Shown piece by piece: positions 17,501 to 24,971 of a stretch of 64,000 nt of DNA. The DNA is from Silanimonas sp044377035. Its GTDB lineage: Bacteria > Pseudomonadota > Gammaproteobacteria > Xanthomonadales > Xanthomonadaceae. The position numbers were made by a program, and so were the translations under genes. The stretch spans positions 73,160-137,159 of the forward strand of contig NZ_JBILJW010000008.1 of NCBI RefSeq assembly GCF_044377035.1, in the 5' to 3' direction. The notes beneath the pieces are model-generated. The model saw only the letters and a list, made by a program, of their open reading frames with translations, did no database searches and was not told where the DNA came from. The first letter of the stretch is position 1. Every line of letters begins with the position of its first letter.

Positions 17501-17650
17501 GGCCTGGTGAGCTCGACGCTGCTTTCGCGGGTGGTCACGCCCCTGATGTACAAGCTGCTGCCGCCAGCCATCGACGTCGACGTGCCACCGATCCTTTCGT
17601 CCCCACCGACGGCAGGCGTCGCCTCGGGGCGGTCGAATCCGACGGGCTGA
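14540..17650 (+). CDS. RND efflux transporter permease subunit (AcrB family)
   Basis: 1036-residue inner-membrane proton-driven pump of the AcrB/AcrD/AcrF superfamily. It starts MSPWSFAVQRWQFTSVALLLLVALGAF (TM1), followed by a large periplasmic porter loop, the TM2-TM6 bundle with LVDDAIVVVENIARHL (proton-relay aspartates in TM4), a second porter loop and the C-terminal TM7-TM12 bundle with GFVALVGIETKNSILLVDFTNELR. GTG 14540 overlaps the adaptor stop (GTGA). No outer-membrane channel gene follows, so a TolC-type partner must be encoded elsewhere. Drug or metal specificity is not readable; the sequence looks hydrophobe/amphiphile type rather than CusA-like (no methionine clusters seen). Confidence 0.93.
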   Translation: MSPWSFAVQRWQFTSVALLLLVALGAFAMASIPRQEDPTFPIPLTTVVVVYPGADPMDVERLAIDPIEDALAELEDVKEIRSTSESGLGVIQIEFEWTVTPDDKYDEVVREVNALRGSLPAGVRDITFRKANPGLVNILQVALVAPALDGRRLKQLTDDLEESLESVPGIRRAESWGFPAPEVRATLDLPRMAALGIDVATVDAAVAGEGASIPGGAVDVGQRRYNLKGTGDYASVEAIANTVVATRNGRPVLLRDIADVRWATEEPTYLARYNGERAAFVTANMKDGFSIFDVQAGLDRRLAEFRATLPPGVRLEVGFEQADNVAHRLSRLGLDFGIALALVSITLLPLGFRAAGIVMVAIPLSLAMGVAALWFLGFSLNQISIAGFVVALGLLVDDAIVVVENIARHLREGADRVRAAIDGTRQIALAVLGTTAVLILAFLPLLNLPEGAGKFTRGLPLAVVMTVAASLLVAFTVVPFLASRFLPRESHGEGNALLRGLKSAIHRVYAPVLAKALVAPRRALLLCTALFVASLALVPFLGFSLFPAADKPQFLVKIDAAEGASLDSTDRALRFVDGVLAGTPGVVHRMANLGRGNPLIYYNEFPEETKTTVGEVFVSLDRWDGARSEALLEDLRRRFAAYPDARITVAQFQNGPPIEAPIAVRVVGPDLATLSTLARDVETTLVAVPGVRDVDNPLRLPRIDLDLGFDTLEAGLLGVPSLDLDRMTRLATAGVESARFRDERGDDYAVQLRLPTGAHPTPEVLDDLYFTSRSSGAAIPFRQLAEPRLVSGPSEIQRLDRERMVTVTANVRQGFVSGDVSAAVYRALDAKDWPAGYRIEAGGEAEAAASSLGGLGTAVIIATFGILAVLVLEFGSFRSTLIVLGVVPFGILGALVALFLAGYPLSYMAIIGFVALVGIETKNSILLVDFTNELRRGGMALDAAIAKAGEQRFLPVVLTSVTAIGGLLPLAVSGSALYAPLAIVLIGGLVSSTLLSRVVTPLMYKLLPPAIDVDVPPILSSPPTAGVASGRSNPTG

Positions 17651-17661
17651 CGGAAGGCGTG

Positions 17662-17677
17662 CCCCGGCCGGCCGGGG
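17662..17677. terminator. GC-rich palindrome between convergent genes
   Basis: CCCCGGCC/GGCCGGGG perfect dyad between the pump stop and the NmrA-like gene stop. It has no T-run, so terminator function is only a guess from position. Confidence 0.3.
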
Positions 17678-17711
17678 ACACCCAATCGCGGACGCCCGAT
17701 CCGCCGGGTCG

Positions 17712-18566
17712 TCAGCGCCAGACGTGGGCGTGCCCGCGGACGAAGTCGGCGAACCCCCGGGGCGGACGTCCGGTCAGGGTCTGCACGCCGTCGGCGAGGC
17801 CCGCGCCCCAGCCGTTGCGCACGATCGCGTTCAGGCTGGTCAGCCAGTCGACGACGGCGGGCGGCATGCCGGACGCCGCCATCGCATCGCGGGCGGTGTC
17901 CAGAGGCACGTCGACGTACTGCACGGGACGACCGAGTTCCTGCGAGATGAGCGCCATCTGCTCCGCCTCCGTCAGCGCCTCGGGGCCGGTCAGGTCGTAG
18001 GTGCGTCCTTCGTGCGGGGCCGGGTCGGCCAACACCACGGCCGCAGCCGCCGCGATGTCGCGGACATCGACCACCGCCATCGCGCCTTCGCCGTGCGCGG
18101 CGTAGAGCGTGCCGGCGCGGATCGCCCCAGCGTTGAAGTTCACGTGGTTCTGCATGAAGAAGGTCGGCCGGAGGATCGTCCACGGCAGCCCGCTCTGCAT
18201 GACGAGACGGTCGATCTCGCCCTGCACGCGGGCGATCGCCATCGGACTGTCCGGGTCGGCGCCCGCGCCCGAGGAACGCACCACGTGGCGGATGCCCGCG
18301 TCACGGGCGGCCTGCAGCGCGTTCGCGGCCCACGCGAGCATGTCGGGGGCCAAGGGCAGCAGCAGGAACAGGGTGTCGAAACCACGCATCGCCTCGGCGA
18401 GCGTGTCCGGCCGGGCGAAGTCGCCGACCACGACGGGCACGGGCGAGGCCTCGCTGGAGGGCTTCGAACGGAGCGCCGTGACGTCGGCGCCCTGGCGGAG
18501 GAGTTCGGCCACGAGGGCCGAGCCGATAGTGCCGGATGCGCCGGCGACGAGGATGCGATGGCTCAT
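17712..18566 (-). CDS. NmrA-like NAD(P)-binding SDR protein
   Basis: 284-residue atypical short-chain dehydrogenase. The Rossmann motif ILVAGASGTIGSALVAELL is at the N-terminus; VVVGDFARPDTLAEAMRGFDTLFLL and IRHVVRSSGAGADPD match NmrA/QorB-like proteins; the YxxxK catalytic pair is absent, as usual in this family. Members act as redox sensors or quinone reductases (E. coli QorB). It is divergent from a LysR gene with a dyad between them, the usual arrangement for a LysR-controlled target. Confidence 0.85.
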   Translation of the reverse strand: MSHRILVAGASGTIGSALVAELLRQGADVTALRSKPSSEASPVPVVVGDFARPDTLAEAMRGFDTLFLLLPLAPDMLAWAANALQAARDAGIRHVVRSSGAGADPDSPMAIARVQGEIDRLVMQSGLPWTILRPTFFMQNHVNFNAGAIRAGTLYAAHGEGAMAVVDVRDIAAAAAVVLADPAPHEGRTYDLTGPEALTEAEQMALISQELGRPVQYVDVPLDTARDAMAASGMPPAVVDWLTSLNAIVRNGWGAGLADGVQTLTGRPPRGFADFVRGHAHVWR

Positions 18567-18640
18567 GACGATGTCCTTGCGGGTGTTGGGGTGGCAGGCA
18601 TCCTGATCCGCTCGGGGAAAGACAGAAAGCCATAGAATGG

Positions 18641-18663
18641 AAATTCATCTTCAACCTGAATTT
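18641..18663. promoter_or_regulatory. Dyad operator between the NmrA-like and LysR genes
   Basis: AAATTCA (18641-18647) and TGAATTT (18657-18663) form a perfect seven-base inverted repeat with a nine-base spacer, containing a smaller TTCA/TGAA dyad. It lies four bases before the LysR ATG, so binding there could also block LysR expression. Confidence 0.55.
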
Positions 18664-18667
18664 GAAA

Positions 18668-19621
18668 ATGAGCGCCCCCAAGCTCCAGCGTCTGGTTGCC
18701 TTCGTCGAGTCCGCGGCGAACGGCGGGTTCAGTGCGGCCGCACGCCGCCTCGACCTCACGCCCGCGGCCGTCAGCAAGAGCGTGCAGCGGCTCGAGGACG
18801 AGCTTGGCCTGCGCCTGTTCAAGCGTTCGACGCGCCAGTTGCGCCTGACTCCGGAAGGCGAACGCTTCCTCGCGCAGGTCGCCCCCGGCCTTCGACAGCT
18901 CGACGAGGCGGTGGCCGAGATGGCGCAGGACGCCAGCCTGCCGCGGGGCCGTGTGCGCATCTCCGCGCCGCCGGGGTTCGGGCGCCGCTATGTGCTGCCC
19001 TGCCTGCCGTCCCTCGCCGCGCAACACCCGCAACTGGACATCGAACTGAGCCTCGAGAACCGCAAGGTCGACCTGATCGGCGAGGGCTTCGACATCGGCG
19101 TGCGCGGCGGAACCCTCGAAGATTCAGGACTTGTCGCACGCCGTGTCGCACGCTTGCCCCTCGTGCTGGTGGCGTCGTCCACCTACCTCCGCCGGCACGG
19201 CGCTCCGCCTTCCGCCGACGCCCTTTCCAGCCATCAGTGCATCGGCATACACCTCGATGGCGGCGCCGAGATTCCGTGGCGGTTCCGCCGCGGCGACCGC
19301 AGCCACGATCTCCGCCCTCGGGGTGTGCGCCTGTGGCTCTCCGACCCCGAGGCTGCGCTCGACCTCGCGCTGGCCCACGGCGGCATCGCCCAGGTGGGTC
19401 TGCACCACGCGATGCCCGGCCTGCGCAGCGGGCGGCTGAAAGCCTTGCTCCTCAACGAGCATGACCCCGGCGACCGCGAGATCGCCGTGCACTACGCCCA
19501 CCGGCAATACCTCGCCCCGCGCGTCCGGGTGGTCGTCGATGCGCTCGTGGACGCCCTCGCCGGCCACGACGATCTGCAGGTCGCACCCGGCCAACTCCCT
19601 GGTGCCTGGGTCGCGGGTTGA
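18668..19621 (+). CDS. LysR-family transcriptional regulator
   Basis: 317 residues with the LysR winged HTH at the N-terminus (FVESAANGGFSAAARRLDLTPAAVSKSVQRLEDELGLRLFKRSTRQLRLTPEG, split here by the family's turn) and a periplasmic-binding-like effector domain from about residue 90. It resembles the CrgA/AaeR-like clade (PRGRVRISAPPGFGRRYVLPCLP). ATG 18668 is preferred to the TTG at 18662, which falls in the dyad. It is divergently arranged with the NmrA-like oxidoreductase and probably controls it. Confidence 0.9.
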   Translation: MSAPKLQRLVAFVESAANGGFSAAARRLDLTPAAVSKSVQRLEDELGLRLFKRSTRQLRLTPEGERFLAQVAPGLRQLDEAVAEMAQDASLPRGRVRISAPPGFGRRYVLPCLPSLAAQHPQLDIELSLENRKVDLIGEGFDIGVRGGTLEDSGLVARRVARLPLVLVASSTYLRRHGAPPSADALSSHQCIGIHLDGGAEIPWRFRRGDRSHDLRPRGVRLWLSDPEAALDLALAHGGIAQVGLHHAMPGLRSGRLKALLLNEHDPGDREIAVHYAHRQYLAPRVRVVVDALVDALAGHDDLQVAPGQLPGAWVAG

Positions 19622-19698
19622 GCGCCGGTCGGGACAACCTGCTCATGCGCTGCGCCGTGACGGCGAGCGCGTGAACCCGCGAGGCTTGGTAGCGGCGG

Positions 19699-19725
19699 TC
19701 AAGTTTCTGCCGCGTCGGCCGATTC
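19699..19725 (+). promoter_or_regulatory. Sigma-28 (FliA) type flagellar promoter
   Basis: TCAAGTTT (19699-19706), an exact 11-base spacer, then GCCGATTC (19718-19725). The consensus is TAAAGTTT-N11-GCCGATAA. It lies 30 bases before the ATG of the YjfB-like gene. Confidence 0.7.
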
Positions 19726-19755
19726 ACACTTCGATCCGAGAGGAACCATGACGAC

Positions 19756-19953
19756 ATGGACCCGATTTCCGCTGCCATCGTCCGCAGCGCGACGGTGCTC
19801 TCACAGGCGCAACTCAACCAGCAGGTGAGCTACGCCGTGCTTCGGAAGGCGATGGATGCCGAAGCCAGCACCGCCGCGATGCTGTTACAGGCCATTCCGC
19901 AACCGCCCCCGATGAACGGCACGAGCGGCGGCCTGGTGGACACCTACGCCTGA
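19756..19953 (+). CDS. YjfB-like putative motility protein
   Basis: 65-residue protein resembling the YjfB family of putative motility proteins: MDPISAAIVRSATVLSQAQLNQQVSYAVLRKAMDAE, a long amphipathic helix rich in Ala/Gln, then ASTAAMLLQAIPQPP and a short tail. Members are small soluble proteins often found with flagellar genes; their function is not established. A near-consensus sigma-28 promoter directly upstream supports a flagellar-regulon role although no flagellar structural gene is in the window. Its 3' end overlaps the end of the convergent TMADH-like gene by ten bases. Confidence 0.75.
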   Translation: MDPISAAIVRSATVLSQAQLNQQVSYAVLRKAMDAEASTAAMLLQAIPQPPPMNGTSGGLVDTYA

Positions 19954-22052
19954 TCGTGGTGGAAATGCCGGCGGAAGGCCACCTCGCTTTCGCGTGGCGC
20001 GCCAAGTTCCTGCGCGTGCCGGTGGCCGGCGTAGACGGCGTGAACGATCATGCCCGGGGCCTGGGCGTCGCCGATGCAATCGACCGTCACGATGCCTGCA
20101 TCGCGCCATTCGGACTCGCGCTCGCGCAGCGCCAGGTACAGGGCATCCTCGGGTGACCGGGCGGTGACAAGCAGCACCGCGCCGCAGGCGAGGTGCTCCT
20201 GACGACCTGTCCAGACGTCTTCCAGGGTAACGCGGCCGGACTCGGCGGCGACGAGGTTGACCGACACCCGGGTTGCCACATCGAGGGCTGCCAGTCGCTT
20301 TCGTACGTGGCGGTACTCGAGGGTGTGACCACCCCAGGCGCCAACCACATCGTCAGGCGTGGCCAGAACGACAGGGTTGCCGCGTGCACGCAGGGCCTCC
20401 GCGGCCACGCCGGCGTAGTAACCGTAGTCGTCATCGAAGACCAGCACGCGACCCTCGGGCCAGCGGCCATCCATGAGGTCATCCAGCGTAAACACCGGCG
20501 GATGTGCCGACACCGCAAGCTTCGCCGCGACAGGATCGGCCACGCTGATCGCGCCGCCCAGTGCGGCGATGCCCAGGCCATTGCTGCGGCCGTAACCGTC
20601 GCGCCGCCAATGGCAGCCGGTGGCGATCACCACATGCTCGGCGCCGAAATCCAACACGTCCTGCGCGGTCATCGGCGAATCAAGGTAGGTGGCCACGTTC
20701 GGCATCTTGCGGATCTGCCCCAACCGCCAGTCGCGCACGCGGGACCATTCCGCCAGCCCCGGCAGTCGCGCTTCGCGAGTCACCCGCCCACCGAGCTCTC
20801 GGCGTGCTTCAGCGAGGCTCACGTCGTAACCGCGCTGGCCGAGCGCCCTCGCCGCTTCGAGGCCCGCCGGACCGCCGCCGACGACGAGTACCCTCGCCTC
20901 GCGGTGCTTCGGCGCGATGCGCTCCGGGTGCCAGCCCTTGCGCCATTCCTCGCCCATGCTGGGGTTCTGCGTGCAGCGGATCGGCGAGATGGTGTTGTCG
21001 CCGGACACGCACACGTTGCAGCCGATGCATTCGCGGAGGTCGTCGAGGCGGCCTTCCTCGATCTTCTTCGGCAGGAAGGGATCGGCGATCGAAGGCCGCG
21101 CGGCGCCGATGAAATCGACGATGCCGCGCCGGATCTGCGAGACCATCGTGTCCGGCGAGGTGAAGCGCCCGACCCCGACCACCGGCTTGCTGGTCGTGCG
21201 CTTCACGAAGTCGACGAAGGGTTCCTGGGCGCCCTCCCCCGCAAACCGCGAGGGCACGGAATCGTTGTACCAGGCCGCCACGTTGACGTCCCAGAGGTCG
21301 GGCAGCTCGGCCAGCATGGCGACGATGTCGCGCGCTTCGGCGAGTTCGACGCCTTCCGGCCCGAGCATTTCCTCGGTGGCGAAGCGCAGCGCCACGCCGC
21401 AGCGGTGGCCGACTGCCTCGCGGGTGTCTTCGAGCAGTTCGCGCAGCAGGCGCACGCGGTTCTCCAGCGAGCCGCCGTATTCATCGGTGCGATGGTTGCG
21501 GCGGCGCTGCAGGAAATGCATGGCCAGCGAAAGGTCGTGCGCGGCGTAGACGTACACCACGTCCATGCCGGCGCGCATCGCCCGAACCGCGGCCTCGCGG
21601 TGCCAGCGCCGGTAGTCGCGGATGTCGGCCTTGTCCATGGCCCGCGCCTGCGTGGGGTAGCCGTACTTCGAGGGCTGGTGCGAGGGCGCGATCAGCACTT
21701 CGCGCGAGAACAGGTTCGAGGCCGTGGGGCCGTTGTGCGTCAGCTCGATCGCGGCCAGCGCGCCGTGCGCATGCACCTTGTCCGCCATCAGGGCCAGTGC
21801 GGGGATGTCGCGATCGTCCCACAGTCGTGCTTCGACGAAGGGCGTGAGGTCGCCGCTGGGGTGGATCTCGCATTCCTCCGTGCTGATCACCGCCCAGCCG
21901 CCTTCGGCCTTCACCTCGCGCATGGCCGCATGCGCCAATGGCATGGCGTGGCCCATGCCGTTGCAGTGCGGCACCTGGAAGAAGCGGTTTTTCGCCACCA
22001 CGGGGCCGATGGCCATCGGGGTGAACAGCACGTCGTAGCGCGGGTCGCGCAT
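19944..22052 (-). CDS. TMADH/DgcA-like NADH:flavin oxidoreductase
   Basis: 702-residue iron-sulfur flavoprotein of the trimethylamine-dehydrogenase family. Residues 1-350 form the FMN barrel: RFFQVPHCNGMG keeps the cysteine that binds FMN covalently in TMADH, VYVYAAHDL keeps the Tyr/His pair, and AAWYND keeps the active-site Trp/Asp. CIGCNVCVSGD...RCTQNP supplies the four 4Fe-4S cysteines. A Rossmann domain follows (VLVVGGGPAGLEAARALG). Where TMADH has its substrate-cage Tyr60 (TEYC) this protein has Glu (TEEC), so the substrate is probably not trimethylamine. Dimethylglycine demethylase (DgcA) and N-methylproline demethylases belong here. It follows the Rieske gene by six bases. Confidence 0.82.
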   Translation of the reverse strand: MRDPRYDVLFTPMAIGPVVAKNRFFQVPHCNGMGHAMPLAHAAMREVKAEGGWAVISTEECEIHPSGDLTPFVEARLWDDRDIPALALMADKVHAHGALAAIELTHNGPTASNLFSREVLIAPSHQPSKYGYPTQARAMDKADIRDYRRWHREAAVRAMRAGMDVVYVYAAHDLSLAMHFLQRRRNHRTDEYGGSLENRVRLLRELLEDTREAVGHRCGVALRFATEEMLGPEGVELAEARDIVAMLAELPDLWDVNVAAWYNDSVPSRFAGEGAQEPFVDFVKRTTSKPVVGVGRFTSPDTMVSQIRRGIVDFIGAARPSIADPFLPKKIEEGRLDDLRECIGCNVCVSGDNTISPIRCTQNPSMGEEWRKGWHPERIAPKHREARVLVVGGGPAGLEAARALGQRGYDVSLAEARRELGGRVTREARLPGLAEWSRVRDWRLGQIRKMPNVATYLDSPMTAQDVLDFGAEHVVIATGCHWRRDGYGRSNGLGIAALGGAISVADPVAAKLAVSAHPPVFTLDDLMDGRWPEGRVLVFDDDYGYYAGVAAEALRARGNPVVLATPDDVVGAWGGHTLEYRHVRKRLAALDVATRVSVNLVAAESGRVTLEDVWTGRQEHLACGAVLLVTARSPEDALYLALRERESEWRDAGIVTVDCIGDAQAPGMIVHAVYAGHRHAQELGAPRESEVAFRRHFHHDQA

Positions 22053-22058
22053 CCGGGC

Positions 22059-23132
22059 TCAGTCCTCGCCGACTGCGGCGTAAGCCGCGCGCAGCAGGTT
22101 CTGGAAGTGCCACACCCCGCTCTCGCGCTTCGGGCACAGGCGGCCGGCCTCGTAGGTGCCGGAGGCGAGGCCCTTCTGCACCGCCTCGCAGATGCCGATG
22201 TCCTCCTCCTGCACCTCATGGCTGAAGTCGCGGTCGGCGGCAATGCGCGCCTGCGCCTGCTCGTCCTCCAGATAGTAGTAGTCGAACTCCACGCGGCAGC
22301 GGTCCGGGCCCAGCGGCAGGATGCGGTTGGTCTGCAGGCGCCCCGGCATGATGTTCAACATCACGTTCGGGTAGACGAAGTAGTAGAAGGCATCGCCGTC
22401 GCCGTACATCGCGCCGCCGTCGCGGATCGGCGAATGCTGCAGCGAGTGCCAGGCACCAAGCTGGGTGTCGTAGGCGCGGTAGTCGAGCACCTTCGACAGC
22501 CCCGGATGCACGTGCGGCAGGTGGTAGCCCTCGAGGAAATTGTCGACATACACCTTCCAGTTGCAGGCGATGTCGTACTGCTCGCGTCGCAGGAAGCGCA
22601 TGGCCGAAAGGTCGATCGGGGCGATGCGCTCGGCGATGCCTGCGTACACCTCGTCGAATGGCGGCGTGGCGGGGTCGATCGCGACGAACACCAGACCCTG
22701 CCATTCGTGAACCCGAAGGGGCGGCAGGCGGATGGCGGTGACGTCGAAGTCCTCGGCGCCCTGCATCTCCGGGGCGGATTTCAGCTGCCCGTCGAGCCCA
22801 TAGCTCCAGCCGTGGTACTTGCAATGCAGGGCACGCGCGCCCTTGCCGTTGCAGAAGGCCAGCGGCCCCGCGCGGTGCCGGCAGACGTTCGGGAAGGCAC
22901 GAAGCACCCCGTCCCCGCCGCGCACCACAAGCACCGGCACGTCGCCCACCCGCTCCACCACGTGGTCGCCGGGCTCGGCCAGCAGGCCCTGGTGGGCCAC
23001 GAGCTGCCAGCTGCGCGCGATGATGGCGCGGTGGTCACGCCGGAGCGCCGCGTCGCCCACGTAGTAGCGAGCCGGCAAAGCGGTGGCACGCGTCAGCGCC
23101 ACGTTCGTCTCCATCCCCATTGTCCCCCCCAT
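22059..23132 (-). CDS. Rieske non-heme iron oxygenase alpha subunit (GbcA/Stc2-like)
   Basis: 357 residues. The Rieske 2Fe-2S site is CRH...CKYHGW (CxH-x17-CxxH) and the mononuclear iron site NWKVYVDNFLEGYHLPHVHPG gives the 2-His-1-carboxylate triad with a bridging Asp/Glu. Size and motifs fit the quaternary-ammonium demethylase/choline monooxygenase branch (GbcA, stachydrine demethylase) better than aromatic-ring dioxygenases, and no beta subunit follows. A separate reductase is required but none is adjacent. Three ATGs near the start (23132, 23120, 23114) are possible; the one at 23120 has a GGGGGG run upstream. First gene of a two-gene operon with the TMADH-like enzyme. Confidence 0.82.
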   Translation of the reverse strand: MGGTMGMETNVALTRATALPARYYVGDAALRRDHRAIIARSWQLVAHQGLLAEPGDHVVERVGDVPVLVVRGGDGVLRAFPNVCRHRAGPLAFCNGKGARALHCKYHGWSYGLDGQLKSAPEMQGAEDFDVTAIRLPPLRVHEWQGLVFVAIDPATPPFDEVYAGIAERIAPIDLSAMRFLRREQYDIACNWKVYVDNFLEGYHLPHVHPGLSKVLDYRAYDTQLGAWHSLQHSPIRDGGAMYGDGDAFYYFVYPNVMLNIMPGRLQTNRILPLGPDRCRVEFDYYYLEDEQAQARIAADRDFSHEVQEEDIGICEAVQKGLASGTYEAGRLCPKRESGVWHFQNLLRAAYAAVGED

Positions 23133-23214
23133 CAGTCATGCCCGGTCCCGGTGGACGGCTATGCTCGCATGCCGTTAGATTGCCGTGACGAAAAAATGAA
23201 AGGCACGGCAGGCG

Positions 23215-24918
23215 ATGCCAGCAGAGCCCCACGCGACGAGCGTACCGCAGGCCCCGAGCCGGCCCGATGCCGGCGTCGCCGCGTCGCCGCCCGGCCGACT
23301 CGCGCGACAGCTCGACGCCGCCAAACGCAACCCGCGATTGATCGCCGCGGCCAACGCCTTGCAGGCCAATGCCCTGCCCGACGCCGAAACCCACCTGCGC
23401 GAGCACCTGGCTGTCGCGCCCGACGACGTCGCCGCGCTGCGGATGATGGCGGAGCTCGCCGCCCGCCTCGGCCGCCAGGAAGACGCCGAAGCCCTGCTCG
23501 AACGCTGCCTAGCCTTGGAACCCGGCTTCGATGCCGCGCGGCAGAACTACGCGATGGTCCTGCATCGCGGCAACAAGCCCGAGCAGGCGCTGGCCGAGAT
23601 CGAACGCCTGCTCCGCACCCAACCCGGCAACGCGCACTACCGCAACCTCAAGGCCGTGGTGCTGTGCCGGATCGGCGACTACGCCCCTGCCATCGCGATC
23701 TACGAGGGCATTCTGCGCGAGCACCCCGGGCAGGCGAGGCTATGGCTGAGCCTCGGCCACGCCTTGAAGACCCACGGCGAGAGCGCACGCGCCATCGAAG
23801 CCTACCGTCGCGGCCTCGCGCTGGAGCCCGGGCACGGCGAAACCTGGTGGAGCCTCGCCAACCTCAAGACCTTCCGCTTCAGCGAGGACGACGTCGCGAC
23901 GATGCAGCAGCAGCTCACCCGCCGCGACCTCAGCGACGACGACCGGCTGCAGTTGCACTTCGCGCTCGGCAAGGCCTACGAGGATCGCACCGAGCCCGCC
24001 CTCGCCTTCACCCACTACGACGAGGGCAACCGCCGCCGGCGGGCGCAGTTGCACTACTCGGCCGATGACACCACGGCACGCGTGGCCCGCATCGAAACCA
24101 CCTGCACGGAGCCCTTCTTCGCCTCGCGCCGGGGTTTCGGCAGCCCGGCGCGCGACCCGATCTTCATCGTCGGCCTGCCCCGCTCGGGATCGACCCTGAT
24201 CGAGCAGATCCTCTCCAGCCACTCCCGGGTGGAGGGGACGATGGAGCTGCCCGAAGTGATCTCCATCACCCGCGAACTCCGCGGCAAGGGGCCGGATGGC
24301 CGCCCCCAGCCCTACCACGAGGCCTTGGCCGCGCTCGGCCCCGACCGCCTCCGCGAACTGGGCGAGCAGTACCTCGAGCACACGCGCATCCATCGACGCA
24401 GCGACGCACCGCTGTTCATCGACAAGATGCCGAACAACTTCCAGCACATCGGCCTCATCCACCTGATGCTGCCGAACGCGACGATCATCGACGCCCGGCG
24501 CCACCCGCTGGCCTGTTGTTTCTCCGGCTTCAAGCAGCACTTCGCGCGCGGCCAGGCGTTCACCTACTCGCTCGAGGACATCGGCCGCTACTACCTCGAT
24601 TACGTGCGCCTGATGGCGCATTACGACGCCGTGCTGCCCGGCCGCGTGCATCGCGTGCACTACGAGGCCATGGTCGAGGACACCGAGCACGAGGTGCGCC
24701 GCCTCCTCGACCACTGCGGCCTGCCCTTCGAGGACGGCTGCCTGCGCTTCTTCGAGAACACCCGGCCCGTGCGCACCGCGAGTTCCGAACAGGTGCGCCA
24801 GCCGATCTACCGCGATGGCGTCGACCAGTGGCGCCATTTCGAACCGTGGCTCGAGCCGCTGAAGGCCGCCCTCGGCCCGGTGCTCGATGCCTACCCCACC
24901 GTTCCACCGTTCCATTGA
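23215..24918 (+). CDS. TPR-repeat sulfotransferase family protein
   Basis: 567 residues. The N-terminal ~270 residues are tetratricopeptide repeats (AETHLREHLAVAPDDVAALRMMAELAARLGR, ALAEIERLLRTQPGNAHYRNL, AIEAYRRGLALEPGHGETWWSLAN). The C-terminal domain is a sulfotransferase with the PAPS 5'-phosphosulfate loop IVGLPRSGSTLIEQILSSHS and the 3'-phosphate segment DARRHPLACCFSGFKQHF. No signal peptide, so cytoplasmic. In Xanthomonadales and sphingomonads such genes often sit beside TonB-dependent receptors; their acceptor is unknown. Divergent from the Rieske operon (82 bases between starts) and followed after 53 bases by the receptor. Confidence 0.88.
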   Translation: MPAEPHATSVPQAPSRPDAGVAASPPGRLARQLDAAKRNPRLIAAANALQANALPDAETHLREHLAVAPDDVAALRMMAELAARLGRQEDAEALLERCLALEPGFDAARQNYAMVLHRGNKPEQALAEIERLLRTQPGNAHYRNLKAVVLCRIGDYAPAIAIYEGILREHPGQARLWLSLGHALKTHGESARAIEAYRRGLALEPGHGETWWSLANLKTFRFSEDDVATMQQQLTRRDLSDDDRLQLHFALGKAYEDRTEPALAFTHYDEGNRRRRAQLHYSADDTTARVARIETTCTEPFFASRRGFGSPARDPIFIVGLPRSGSTLIEQILSSHSRVEGTMELPEVISITRELRGKGPDGRPQPYHEALAALGPDRLRELGEQYLEHTRIHRRSDAPLFIDKMPNNFQHIGLIHLMLPNATIIDARRHPLACCFSGFKQHFARGQAFTYSLEDIGRYYLDYVRLMAHYDAVLPGRVHRVHYEAMVEDTEHEVRRLLDHCGLPFEDGCLRFFENTRPVRTASSEQVRQPIYRDGVDQWRHFEPWLEPLKAALGPVLDAYPTVPPFH

Positions 24919-24971
24919 GCGCCACACCACCCACCACCGCGCCAGCCTTGAACGTCCACAGGGAGTCGACC

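Noticed and set aside
22059..23132. Rieske gene as an aromatic ring-hydroxylating dioxygenase
   Set aside because: Short length, lack of a beta-subunit gene and pairing with a TMADH-like demethylase favour amine N-demethylation.
20193..24068. A 1291-codon open frame on the plus strand
   Set aside because: Antisense to the TMADH-like and Rieske genes, with no recognisable domain in its translation.
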